Below, in pieces: positions 32,796 through 41,098 of a DNA stretch of 45,764 nucleotides. The stretch comes from Mycobacterium sp. 852002-51057_SCH5723018 (GTDB lineage: Bacteria; Actinomycetota; Actinomycetes; Mycobacteriales; Mycobacteriaceae). Position numbers and translations under genes: made by a program. Within the stretch, counting starts at the first letter, position 1; the number at the start of each line of letters is the position of its first letter. Location of the stretch: contig NZ_LZIR01000128.1 of NCBI RefSeq assembly GCF_001667035.1, positions 1 to 45,764 on the forward strand, in the 5' to 3' direction. The notes beneath the pieces are model-generated. The model ran no database searches, had not been told where the DNA came from, and saw only the letters and a program-made list of their open reading frames with translations.

Positions 32796-34694
32796 GTGGA
32801 TATCGTGCTCGGAGTCTCGCTGGGGCCAGACTCGGTTCAGATGGTGCTGCTGCAAGGCGAAAACGCTGACGGCGCAACGGTAGACGAGAAGGAGTTCGCC
32901 GTCACCGCGGCCGACGATTCGCCCACCGTCAGCACGTCTGATCGAGCGATCGCCGCCATCCTGGGTACTCGCGACGACGCGGCCGCTGCCGGACTCGAAC
33001 TGTCCGCCGTCGGCGTGGCATGCACCGACCAGCTCGAAGCCAAGGCGGTACGCGACGCGCTGGCCGGCCACAAGCTCGAGAACGTGATGCTGGTCTCGGC
33101 GTTTCTGGCCGCGACCTCATTGGCGCAATCCGTCGGCGGCGCAATGGGTTACGAGCGAACTGCGGTGCTTTTCGTGGAGCCCGGCACCGCTACTTTGGCC
33201 GTGGTCGAGACCTCCGACGGTTCCGTCGCCGATGTCCAAAAAGAACAGTGGAATAGCGCGACCGGGGAGATCGCAACCGCAGAGCTGATGGAGATGGTCG
33301 CCGGGCTCGACGAGCTGCCCACGCGCCCGGGCGGGCTGCTTGTTGTCGGCTCCGATGTCGACGTCTCCCTGATCAAGCCGCATTTGGAAGAGGCGACGTC
33401 GCTTAGCGTGAGCGTGCCGGAAGAGCCGGAGACGGCGCTGGCTCGCGGGGCGGCCCTCGCTTCCGCGAATGCGCCACTGTTTGCTTCGTCGACTGCCGCA
33501 CTGGCCTACGCTCAAGACCCCGGCACCGGTGCGCTCGACGCGAGCCCCCTACCCGAATATCTGAGCATCGCCGATGTGCGGCCAGGCGACAACCAATTCG
33601 CCTATAGCGCTGTGGAGGACGATGAAGCCGGTGCCCCAACCGTCGTCATGGACGGCGCTCGCGGTGAGAGCAAGCCCCGTCCTCGACCGCGCCTGCTCGT
33701 CGGAAGCGCGGTGGCGGTAGCCGGCATTAGCGCGGCGATGGCACTCGAGATAGCCCTCGCAGTCGGCGTCCACACGACGGTCGGCATGCTGCCCGCGCCG
33801 CTCCAAAACCTCATCGCCCCAGCCGAGCAGGTGTTCGCGCCTGCTCCTGGGCAAGTGGCGGCCACGAAGGCGGCGCCGCCCAAGCCGTTGAGTCCGCCCG
33901 CAGGCGCACCACCGCCGGCAGCTCCGGTCTCCGCAGCCCAGGTCCCGGCAGCCCCGGTTCCCGCTGCTCCGGTTCCCGCGGCTCCGGTTCCAGCGGCGCC
34001 GGCCGGGCCGGTTCCTGTAGTGGTTCCGCCGATTGCGCCGGATCCCCTTCCGCCTGTTTGGCTACCCGACCCGCCGGCGAGCCCGCCCGAGGTCCAGGCT
34101 CCGCCGCACCCGTCGGCGCCGGCCGGACCACCGCCGGTCCACGTCCCTCCGCCGCACTCGCCGCCACCCCACCAAACTCCTCCGGGGCAGGGGCCGTGGC
34201 CCAATCCCGGTGGCAGGGGCGGCGACCCCCCGGGCAACCAGGGAGGCGGCGGACCCGTTAACGGCCCAGGCCCTACCCACGGGACTCCGGGCGGCGCGCC
34301 TCTCGAGGGCGGCGGACCCGTTAGTGGTCCCGGCCCGAGCCACGGGACTCCCGGCGGCGCGCCTCCCGAGGGCGGCGGACCGGTCAGCGGAGGTACACCC
34401 CGTGGCGATAGCGGACAGGCCGGCGGAGGAGCGCCTGCTGGAGGCGGCGGGCCGGTCGGCGGAGGCGAATCCCATGGCGGCGGCGGGCCGATCGGCGGTG
34501 CCGAAAGCCCTGGCGGTGGTGGACCGGTCAGCGGTGGCACTGAGTCCGGCGGCGGCAGCCACGGCGCTGGCGGCGGCGACTTCGGCAGTGGCGGTTCCTC
34601 CGGTGGTGGCAGCTCTGGTGGCGGTGGCGGGAGCTCTGGTGGCGGCGGCAGCTCCGGTGGCGGCGCCGAAAGTGGCGGCGGCGGCCATCGATAG
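32796..34694 (+). CDS. DUF7159-type membrane protein 4, island-borne copy
   Basis: This 632-residue paralogue of the 18-23.7 kb cluster lies on the opposite strand inside island 2. It starts VDIVLGVSLGPDSVQMVLLQ at GTG 32796, seven bases after GGGAGGC. The degenerate Hsp70/actin-like domain includes LLVVGSDVDVSLIKPHLEE and ETALARGAALASANAPLF. A membrane helix is near residues 298-322. A Pro/Ala region with VPAAPVPAAP repeats follows, then a tail of GGGPVSGPGP-type and GGSSGGGGSSGGG repeats. It resembles gene 3 most closely in its first 200 residues (YERTAVLFVEPGTATLAVVE). The stop lies about 50 bp before the decayed right att, so it is the last gene of the island. Confidence 0.82.
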   Translation: MDIVLGVSLGPDSVQMVLLQGENADGATVDEKEFAVTAADDSPTVSTSDRAIAAILGTRDDAAAAGLELSAVGVACTDQLEAKAVRDALAGHKLENVMLVSAFLAATSLAQSVGGAMGYERTAVLFVEPGTATLAVVETSDGSVADVQKEQWNSATGEIATAELMEMVAGLDELPTRPGGLLVVGSDVDVSLIKPHLEEATSLSVSVPEEPETALARGAALASANAPLFASSTAALAYAQDPGTGALDASPLPEYLSIADVRPGDNQFAYSAVEDDEAGAPTVVMDGARGESKPRPRPRLLVGSAVAVAGISAAMALEIALAVGVHTTVGMLPAPLQNLIAPAEQVFAPAPGQVAATKAAPPKPLSPPAGAPPPAAPVSAAQVPAAPVPAAPVPAAPVPAAPAGPVPVVVPPIAPDPLPPVWLPDPPASPPEVQAPPHPSAPAGPPPVHVPPPHSPPPHQTPPGQGPWPNPGGRGGDPPGNQGGGGPVNGPGPTHGTPGGAPLEGGGPVSGPGPSHGTPGGAPPEGGGPVSGGTPRGDSGQAGGGAPAGGGGPVGGGESHGGGGPIGGAESPGGGGPVSGGTESGGGSHGAGGGDFGSGGSSGGGSSGGGGGSSGGGGSSGGGAESGGGGHR

Positions 34695-34741
34695 CCGTCC
34701 CCCTAACCGCCCAACGCATCGGTCGCGCTTCCACCGGGCGC

Positions 34742-34786
34742 TTATTCCCAAGCTGAATACGCGGGTTCGATTACTCGTCCGCTCCT
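34742..34786 (+). repeat. Decayed third copy of the tRNA-Gly 3' segment
   Basis: Bases 34745-34772 match the tRNA segment exactly for 28 bases (TTCCCAAGCTG to GGTTCGATT). The rest, ACTCGTCCGCTCC against CCCGTCATCGGCTCC, matches with small indels. It marks the right end of island 2. Confidence 0.85.
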
Positions 34787-35132
34787 GAAACCACACACCG
34801 TCATCTGCTCCACGAATCCGCAGTCCGACGGCATATTCTGTTACGCCAACGCCCATCAGAAGTGATCTTTGACTGTCGTTTGACCGTGGCGCCGGGAGAC
34901 AACCACTGCGAAACGTTTGCCTGGCGCTGAGCCGGGTAGCAGGTGTCGTACGTCTCCCGGACTTCGCTGCTTAGTTGTCGGCCAGGCATCGAGGGCACTC
35001 GAAATGGCGGTGACTGCCAATATTTCGTTTCTCGGGCAGGTTCGGGCGGCTCAGAGGGATTGGCTCGGGGTTGTGACGATCGGCACTTCTAACGCCCATC
35101 TATGGGCTGCGTAGTCGCGGAAGTTGCGCACC
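34787..35132. other. Stretch between island 2 and the GT87 gene
   Basis: No supported gene. Short frames on both strands lack recognisable sequence. It probably contains the GT87 promoter. Confidence 0.5.
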
Positions 35133-36587
35133 ATGAGCCAAGGCAACGAGTACGCACACCGATGGAGGAGTCGCCTTACCGTGCAGGACCAGCTCCCCGC
35201 GCCCGCCATCTCTCGATCGGTCCGTGTGTTGGGGCCGGTCGTCTTATTGGTCGCGTTGGCGTTATACCTAGCCGCGTATCTGCGGTGGCCAAGCCTGGCC
35301 AGCCAGGTCGACCTGTTGGTGTACCGGTTCGGAGCAGTGCGCGTCTGGGATGGTCAAGACCTGTACTCGGTGGGGATGACCGGAGATTCACGCACGATGC
35401 TGTTCGACTACACGCCCTTCGCTGCGCTGTGCTTTCTCCCGCTGATCGGGTTGAGCCACCCTGCCATTCTCACCCTTGGTTTTTTGGTGAACATTGCCTG
35501 CGTGGGTTACATCGTCCGCCGGATGCTCAGTGCCGCAGGAATCGCGACCGTAACCGGTCTATGGGGGTTGACGGCGCTTCTGATGGCTCCGATCATCTGG
35601 CTGGAGCCTGTCCGGCTTTCGCTGCAGCTCGGCCAGATAAATTTGCTCATGATGGCGATCGTCCTCGCTGACGTGCTGTCGCGACCGTCCCGCAGGTGGA
35701 CCGGGATAGGTATCGGGATCGCCGCCGGGATCAAACTGACTCCCGCCCTTTTCATCGTCTTTCTCGCCGCAACCGGGCGACGTCGCGAGGCTGTCATCGC
35801 TGGATTGACGTTGATCTCGACCATCGCCGTCGGCTTCGTTCTGCTGCCGGCCGATTCGAGCGAGTTCTGGCTGCGGGAGCGGTTTCAGGATGTACGGCGG
35901 ATCTCCAGCGACCCTCTGGCGAACACCAGTCTGGCTGGACTCCTGGCGCGGCTTCACTGGGCGACGCGGTGGGAGACCGCGGCCGCAGTCGTCTTCGCGA
36001 TCTTCGCCATCGCAATCGCCGCGGTGGCGTGGCGTCGCGGTCATTTGCTCTTAAGCGTCGCCATCGCGGGGATGACCTCGGCCGCCGCCTCACCCTTCAG
36101 CTGGAGCCACCACTGGGTGTGGTTCGCACCGCTTCTTGTCCACCTGGGGCTTCTCGGGTACGTACACCGCTCGCGTACCGCGTCGCTGGCCATGTGGACG
36201 CTCGCTGCGATCTTCGGGGGGTGGTTCATCGCATCGCGAAGCTCGCCTCCACAAGCAGGTCTGCTGTCCTTGCGCCACCCGGGGATGTGGAATCAGCTTC
36301 TTCCGGCGGCTTACCTGTTCGCGCTTACTATCGTGCTCATCTGCAGCATGTACACATTCTGGCGGGCACGACAGCACCCATCGGCCGCACCGCGATCATT
36401 AGCGTTTGCCGGGTTTTCTTGGACGGCGGCCCTGCCCGACCGATTGATCCCCGGTAAACCGACCGACCAAACCAACACCAACTCAGCCGTGCAGCGGGAT
36501 CACGCATCGGCTCCATTCGTTACCGCCAGCTGGCCGGTAAGTCGACGACGTGATTCGGGCAGTAGTCCTGGGCCGCCAGTGACATGA
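35133..36587 (+). CDS. GT87-family membrane mannosyltransferase-like protein
   Basis: The 484-residue protein has about ten membrane helices and fits the GT87 (DUF2029) family of polyprenyl-phosphomannose-dependent alpha-1,2-mannosyltransferases, such as those that elongate PIMs and lipomannan in mycobacteria. Helpful motifs are DLLVYRFGAVRVWDGQDLYS with an early acidic residue, FDYTPFAALCFLPL, LQLGQINLLMMAIVLADVL, and GIAAGIKLTPALFIVFL. The specific acceptor cannot be told. ATG 35133 was chosen; a TTG nine bases earlier also fits. The last about 45 residues are polar and overlap the 3' end of the opposite DUF732 gene by 68 bp, so the stop position may be secondary. Confidence 0.82.
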   Translation: MSQGNEYAHRWRSRLTVQDQLPAPAISRSVRVLGPVVLLVALALYLAAYLRWPSLASQVDLLVYRFGAVRVWDGQDLYSVGMTGDSRTMLFDYTPFAALCFLPLIGLSHPAILTLGFLVNIACVGYIVRRMLSAAGIATVTGLWGLTALLMAPIIWLEPVRLSLQLGQINLLMMAIVLADVLSRPSRRWTGIGIGIAAGIKLTPALFIVFLAATGRRREAVIAGLTLISTIAVGFVLLPADSSEFWLRERFQDVRRISSDPLANTSLAGLLARLHWATRWETAAAVVFAIFAIAIAAVAWRRGHLLLSVAIAGMTSAAASPFSWSHHWVWFAPLLVHLGLLGYVHRSRTASLAMWTLAAIFGGWFIASRSSPPQAGLLSLRHPGMWNQLLPAAYLFALTIVLICSMYTFWRARQHPSAAPRSLAFAGFSWTAALPDRLIPGKPTDQTNTNSAVQRDHASAPFVTASWPVSRRRDSGSSPGPPVT

Positions 36588-36795
36588 CATTCCGCGCGTC
36601 CTCGGCGGACATCTTGGCGCGCAACACCATGAAGGCGTATTCGGCGGGCGCGTAACCGAGGTCGTGCCCCGCCGGATCGTCCATCAGCTGGCACGCCTCC
36701 TTCTCCCGGTTGGCGTCGGCGTGGGCGATGCCCGGGCCGAACACCGTGGCCAGCCCCACCAGGCTGGCGACGGCGGCCGTCGTGACAGTCCTCAT
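36520..36795 (-). CDS. DUF732 small secreted protein
   Basis: The 91-residue protein has a Sec signal peptide (MRTVTTAAVASLVGLATVFG, cleavage after AHA near residue 26). A DUF732-type domain follows with two cysteines (EACQLMDD and QDYCPNH) that probably pair. The family is widespread in mycobacteria, and its function is unknown. The ATG has GGAGGAAA seven bases upstream. It is divergent from the metallo-beta-lactamase-fold gene and tail-to-tail with GT87. Confidence 0.82.
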   Translation of the reverse strand: MRTVTTAAVASLVGLATVFGPGIAHADANREKEACQLMDDPAGHDLGYAPAEYAFMVLRAKMSAEDARNVMSLAAQDYCPNHVVDLPASWR

Positions 36796-36909
36796 GGGCG
36801 TTTCCTCCCTCCCACGTCGCGCCCGCCTCAAGGGAACCACGGACTATTGTGGTCCTTCGCCGGGCGATCGCTGGAGCGTGCGGCATTGAACAGCACGGGG
36901 GGCGACCGT

Positions 36910-37650
36910 ATGAACACCGGACCTCAGACCAATCTCGATGAGATCGCCCCGGACATCTTCCGGATTTCCACGTGGGTGCCCGACATCAGCGAACACGGCT
37001 TCACGTTCAACCAGTTCCTGCTGACGGGTGACGAGCCGTTCCTGTTTCACTGCGGACAGCGGGCGTTGTACCCGCTGGTGTCCGAGGCCATCGGCAGGGT
37101 CATCCGCCTGGAGCAGTTGCGCTGGATCTCGTTCGCCCACGTGGAGGCCGACGAGTGCGGAGCGGTCAACATGCTCCTGGCGGCCGCACCCCACGCCGAG
37201 GTCATCCACGGACCGCTGGCCTGCCTGCTTTCGCTGAACGACATGTGCGACCGCGCGCCGGTGGTGGCCGGCACCGAACCGGGTGCTGTGCATGACGTCG
37301 GCGGGCACCGGCTGCGGTTCATCGCGACCCCGCACGTGCCGCACAACTGGGAAAGCGGCCTGTGGTTCGACGAGACCACCTCTACGCTGTTGGCCGGCGA
37401 CCTGCTCACCCATACCGGTCAGGTCCCCGCGTTGACCGAATCCGATTGCGTGGCACCAGCATTGGAAGCCGAGGCGTTATTCCACGCCACCAGCCCGACC
37501 AGCACTTTGACGCCCACGCTGGAACGCTTGGCGCAATTGTCACCGACCACGCTGGCCCTGATGCACGGCGCCTCGTTTAGCGGCGATGGCGCCGGTCAGC
37601 TGCGCGGCCTGGCCGACGGATTTGCCGCGATGGTCGCCGCAGCGCAGTGA
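36910..37650 (+). CDS. Stand-alone flavodiiron-type metallo-beta-lactamase-fold protein
   Basis: The 246-residue protein has a diiron set with flavodiiron spacing: His77-x-Glu79-x-Asp81 in FAHVEADECG, then His145, Asp164 eighteen residues later, and His219. The H-x-E-x-D form, rather than HxHxDH, distinguishes oxygen- or NO-reducing flavodiiron proteins and the related ODP sensor domains from hydrolases. No flavodoxin domain is attached, so it would need an outside electron donor or act as a sensor. The ATG 36910 has GGGGGG seven bases upstream. No redox partner is adjacent; its neighbours are the two DUF732 genes. Confidence 0.82.
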   Translation: MNTGPQTNLDEIAPDIFRISTWVPDISEHGFTFNQFLLTGDEPFLFHCGQRALYPLVSEAIGRVIRLEQLRWISFAHVEADECGAVNMLLAAAPHAEVIHGPLACLLSLNDMCDRAPVVAGTEPGAVHDVGGHRLRFIATPHVPHNWESGLWFDETTSTLLAGDLLTHTGQVPALTESDCVAPALEAEALFHATSPTSTLTPTLERLAQLSPTTLALMHGASFSGDGAGQLRGLADGFAAMVAAAQ

Positions 37651-37771
37651 GCGTCAGCATAATTTCTTTTGTCGTCACCGATTCTTAAGATTTATTGCGG
37701 ACCGTGCCTTTTCGGGCTTCTATATACGAGTTCGGCGTTAACCGTAAAAGGGCAAAGGAGAACGAGGAGCT

Positions 37772-38116
37772 ATGCCAGTACAGAGGATCTCTGGCCGATT
37801 TATGAACGCAGCGCTAGCGGCCGGCGCTCTTTTGGTGACCGGCGTCGTCTGCGCCGGCCCGGCGCACGCCGACGAGGCCTCCTATCTCAACCACCTGCAC
37901 GCCATCGGTATCCAGGACCTCGAGGGCGGTGACCCGGCGCTGGTGCAGACCGGCTGGAAAATCTGCCAACAGATTTCCTGGGGCGCTCCCGCCTCGGAAA
38001 TACAGTCACTGGCACTGCAAAAATCCGCCCAAGACCTGGGGCCTCGCGAACTAACGCCGCGGCAGGCCGACGCCCTGGTCGACTATGCCATTGTGGATCT
38101 TTGCCCACGCGCATAG
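37772..38116 (+). CDS. DUF732 secreted protein
   Basis: The 114-residue protein has a signal peptide with core NAALAAGALLVTGVVCAG, cut after AHA near residue 33. A DUF732 domain follows: DEASYLNHLHAIGIQDLEGG, WKICQQISWG, DYAIVDLCP. Two cysteines (KIC and DLC) are placed as in the family. The ATG has AAAGGAG and GAGGAG upstream. The 120 bp before it is less GC-rich, probably the promoter. Function unknown. Confidence 0.87.
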   Translation: MPVQRISGRFMNAALAAGALLVTGVVCAGPAHADEASYLNHLHAIGIQDLEGGDPALVQTGWKICQQISWGAPASEIQSLALQKSAQDLGPRELTPRQADALVDYAIVDLCPRA

Positions 38117-38136
38117 CGGTGACCTGAGCCCGTAGC

Positions 38137-39630
38137 TCAATTAACAACGGGCCGAAACACCGGCAGAATCCGGTATTTCGCGGTGAAGCTGGCATGGTCG
38201 TATTCGTCACCGATCTCGCCGTCGTGGGCAATGACCGTCGGGCCGTCGACGGCGGAAAAGCTGAACTCGGGCGCCTGCAACTCGTGATAGAGCGGGCTGC
38301 GCGGCAGCCGTCCCAACGCCAGCGCGATCAGGATCCTCGTCCGCGCCCACGGGCGGCCCGTCTCGAGGATGCGCACGTCGATCAGGCCGTCGTCCATGCG
38401 GGTGCGCCGCGACGGAGCGAATCCCGTTGGCAGATATACCGAATTGCCGATGAAGAACAGCGACGTCTGCAGGGTCTTGTTGTCGTAGCGGATGCGCACG
38501 GGCCGGTCGTGGCGCAGGGTATGCAGCATGGCGTAGAACCCGGCCACCGGCTTGCCGACGCGCTTCTCCAGCTTCTCGCGCTGTGAGACGTAGGTCGGGT
38601 AGGCGCCGATGCTGGCGGTGTTGAGCACCATCCGACTTTCGTTGAGGCACACCAGATCGACGCGGGTCACGCTGCCGCGCCGGATCGCGTCGACCGTTTT
38701 GGCCACGGTCTCGCAGCCGATGTCCTTGGCGAAATGGTTGAACGTCCCGCCGGGAAAGACCGCCAGCGGGAGCCCCGCTTCGATGGCGACCGATGCGGCG
38801 GCCGCCACGGTGCCGTCGCCGCCTCCGACGGCGAGCACCTCGGCCCGCTCGGCGGCGTCGCGCAACGCCCGCTCCGGGTCGTCGTCGGGGCCCAATTCGA
38901 CGATCTCGGCCTTGGGCAGCTCGGCGCGCACCTCGTCGACGACGCGTGCCCCGGTGCCACTGCCCGACTCCGGGTTGATGACCAGCACCACCCCGGCCCC
39001 GTCCGGCCGTTCCGGTGCGTCGACGACGAGGGGTTCGGTTTTGGGCAGCGTGGTTGCCACGACCGGGGGGACCAGCCGGCCGCCCAGCACGGCGACGCCG
39101 GCCCCGATGCCGAACCCGGCGAGCACGTCGCCGGGGTAGTGCGCGCCGGTGGCCACCCGCGACAGCCCCACCATGCCGGCCAACAACGCCAGGACGAACC
39201 CCAGCGGCGGATTCTCCAGCCCCACCCCGACGGCGAACGCGGCGGCGCTGGCGGAGTGCCCGGACGGCAGCGAGTTGGACGAGGGCCGGCGGCGCAGCCG
39301 TCGGACCACCGGCACCGAGTCGTAGACGGGACGCGGGCGAGGGCGGATTCGCTTGGCGACCTGATTGGTGACCAGGCTGGTGACTCCGAGCGTCATGACG
39401 CCGCGCGTCGCGCCGCGCTGCGCGGACTGTTTGCCCGATGAAAACAGCGCCGCGGCGATCGCCAACCACAGCTTGGAATGGTCGGCGGCCCTGGTGAGCC
39501 GCGGCATGATCGTGTCGAGCAGCGGGGTGGGAGTTTCGGCGATCGTCTCGAACAACTCTCGATCCAGCGTGCCCAGTCCCCGGGTGATCTGCTTGATGCC
39601 GCGCGCGCGTTGCCAGGGCCGCCTGTTCAT
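38137..39630 (-). CDS. PAP2 phosphatase/diacylglycerol kinase fusion
   Basis: The 497-residue protein has two lipid enzymes in one chain. Residues about 30-200 are a membrane PAP2 phosphatase with KRIRPRPRP, PSSNSLPSGHSASAAA and SRVATGAHYPGDVLAG, the three active-site motifs. Residues about 215-497 are a diacylglycerol-kinase/LCB5-type domain with VLVINPESGSGTGARVVDE and the nucleotide motif VGGGDGTVAAAASVA, then FPGGTFNHFAKDIG. The pair could remove and add phosphate on lipid substrates, for instance in phospholipid or polyprenyl turnover. ATG 39628-39630 is the only start that leaves the divergent gene at 39655 intact. The fusion is known in actinobacteria. Confidence 0.88.
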   Translation of the reverse strand: MNRRPWQRARGIKQITRGLGTLDRELFETIAETPTPLLDTIMPRLTRAADHSKLWLAIAAALFSSGKQSAQRGATRGVMTLGVTSLVTNQVAKRIRPRPRPVYDSVPVVRRLRRRPSSNSLPSGHSASAAAFAVGVGLENPPLGFVLALLAGMVGLSRVATGAHYPGDVLAGFGIGAGVAVLGGRLVPPVVATTLPKTEPLVVDAPERPDGAGVVLVINPESGSGTGARVVDEVRAELPKAEIVELGPDDDPERALRDAAERAEVLAVGGGDGTVAAAASVAIEAGLPLAVFPGGTFNHFAKDIGCETVAKTVDAIRRGSVTRVDLVCLNESRMVLNTASIGAYPTYVSQREKLEKRVGKPVAGFYAMLHTLRHDRPVRIRYDNKTLQTSLFFIGNSVYLPTGFAPSRRTRMDDGLIDVRILETGRPWARTRILIALALGRLPRSPLYHELQAPEFSFSAVDGPTVIAHDGEIGDEYDHASFTAKYRILPVFRPVVN

Positions 39631-39654
39631 TCGCTCCACCCTAAATTGGCAGGC

Positions 39655-40395
39655 ATGTGCTACTCGGAGCGGTGGCTGCAAAACGCCGAACGCCGCGGCG
39701 TACCTTCCGACGTCATCGCGGAGGTCGCCCGGCGGCACGCCATCACCCCGGCGGCCTTCGCGCTCCTCGAGGGAATGGAGGAGATCAACGACCCTGCCGG
39801 CAAGTCCTTCTTCCTGCTCCCGCCGGGCATCACGGGCGACGAGGCGCGCACGGCGACGCTGATGACCTACGTGCTCAACGGGGGCACCGATTACGGCAAA
39901 TCGGGCCACCGGCCCGCCAAAGTTTCAGACTTTCCCGAGACGCCCTACTGCGCCGCCGAGGTCGCGCGGATCATCAACCGGCAGCAGGCAAATCGCTGGA
40001 GCTACACCCGCGACGTCCGGTTCGTCCACCGCAACGGAGGCCGGCTCGTCACGACCCCCAACGGCATGCTGATGGGCTCGGGCGGCAACTGGATCCAGCG
40101 GCTGTTCAGCCAGCGCGGCGGCACCACCTGGGGCGACATCTTCATGCTCAACGCGGGCGCAACCGGCGACCCCGCGGCGCTGCTGCGCCGGATCGCCGGA
40201 TCCGGGCGCGCCTGGCACCACCTTGACTTGGACCGGGTGCTGCACCACGAGGAGCGGCACGCCCGGCAGTGGGCGGCACGAGGCTACGTGGGCATGATCA
40301 GGGACTACGCCTGGGAACTGATGCGTGAGTTGGTCTTTCGCAAGACGAACAGGCTCGAGGCGGACGCCGGCCTGTCCGACGGCGGCTACCGGTGA
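39655..40395 (+). CDS. Hypothetical protein with an HExxH motif
   Basis: The 246-residue protein has no signal peptide or membrane helix. Near the C-terminus DLDRVLHHEERHARQWAARG contains HEERH at residues 198-202, the zinc-binding and catalytic pattern of many metallopeptidases. A possible third ligand is an acidic residue in the following helix (DYAWELMRELVF). The middle has VRFVHRNGGRLVTTPNG, and the N-terminus has MCYSERWLQNAERRGV. I do not recognise a family. Start ATG 39655 has no strong ribosome-binding site. Divergent from the PAP2/kinase gene, and tail-overlapping by 10 bp with the first GAP-family gene. Confidence 0.65.
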   Translation: MCYSERWLQNAERRGVPSDVIAEVARRHAITPAAFALLEGMEEINDPAGKSFFLLPPGITGDEARTATLMTYVLNGGTDYGKSGHRPAKVSDFPETPYCAAEVARIINRQQANRWSYTRDVRFVHRNGGRLVTTPNGMLMGSGGNWIQRLFSQRGGTTWGDIFMLNAGATGDPAALLRRIAGSGRAWHHLDLDRVLHHEERHARQWAARGYVGMIRDYAWELMRELVFRKTNRLEADAGLSDGGYR

Positions 40396-41078
40396 CCGAT
40401 CAGAGCGTCGATTCCGTGATAGAGGATCATCGCGCCGATCACCACGAGGACCGCCGCGAGCAGGGCGGCGTTGTTCTTGTCCATCCAGTCCTTGAGCCGC
40501 GCCAGCGTGTCGTCGAGGCGGTCTCCGGCGGCCGCGTAGGCCAGGATCGGGACCGCGACGCTCGACGCCGCGACGGCGACGAAGAACGCGGCGGCCAGCC
40601 AGTCACCGGAGGCGCCGAGCCCGCTGCCGCCGATCGCCAGCCCGGCCGGCACGCAGATGAGCGCCACATCGGGTCTCACCGCGGCCAGCGCCGCCCCCAT
40701 CAGCCCGGCCCGGGTCGGGGTGATGGTGCTGAACGACCGCATCCAGCCCGGCGACTCGCTGTGGCCCCGCCGGGTGAACCACTTGACGATGCCGTAGACG
40801 ATCAGCAGCGCTCCGAGGACGACGCGCAGCCAGGACGACCACCTCGGCGGCGACTTGTCGAGACCGCCCAGCAGGCCGGAGGCGGCGACGGACAGCGCGG
40901 TCAGCGCGGCCAGGCCCACCACCCAGCCGGCGAGGAAGGCAAGGCCGCTCGGCCGCGGGCGCGGCGCCTGCAGCACCAGCACCGCAGGAATGACGGTGAG
41001 CGGCGAGAGCGAGATGACCAGGCCGAGGGGAATGAGACCGGTCCCGACCGCAACCCAGCTTCCTGCCACGGTCAGCAA
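40386..41078 (-). CDS. GAP-family (SfLAP) membrane protein 1
   Basis: The 230-residue protein has about six membrane helices. It carries the GAP-family pattern: IPLGLVISLSPLTVIPAVLV at the N-terminus, LAFLAGWVVGLAALTALSVA, SPGWMRSFSTITPTRAGLMG, and LAAVRPDVALICVPAGLAIG. The family was named for a protein needed to move glycopeptidolipids to the surface of M. smegmatis; biochemistry is unknown. The start is taken as TTG 41076-41078 by comparison with the paralogue next door, without a clear ribosome-binding site. It follows the paralogue by 20 bp. Confidence 0.78.
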   Translation of the reverse strand: MLTVAGSWVAVGTGLIPLGLVISLSPLTVIPAVLVLQAPRPRPSGLAFLAGWVVGLAALTALSVAASGLLGGLDKSPPRWSSWLRVVLGALLIVYGIVKWFTRRGHSESPGWMRSFSTITPTRAGLMGAALAAVRPDVALICVPAGLAIGGSGLGASGDWLAAAFFVAVAASSVAVPILAYAAAGDRLDDTLARLKDWMDKNNAALLAAVLVVIGAMILYHGIDALIGHR

Positions 41079-41098
41079 TCTTCGCACGCCATAGCGGA

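Larger units (their letters stand above)
29898..34786. mobile_element. Island 2, older insertion at the same tRNA-Gly site
   Basis: The left boundary is the perfect 47-bp segment. The right boundary is a decayed copy at 34742-34786, with a 28-bp exact core. The unit is about 4.8 kb. It carries a frameshifted hemerythrin-like gene, a cytochrome b/molybdopterin oxidoreductase, a small membrane protein and a DUF7159 paralogue. No integrase remains. The decayed end fits an older event pushed away from the tRNA by island 1. Confidence 0.65.

Noticed and set aside
35124..35132. TTG start for the GT87 gene
   Set aside because: ATG nine bases later is a stronger start codon, and the extra three residues have no support.
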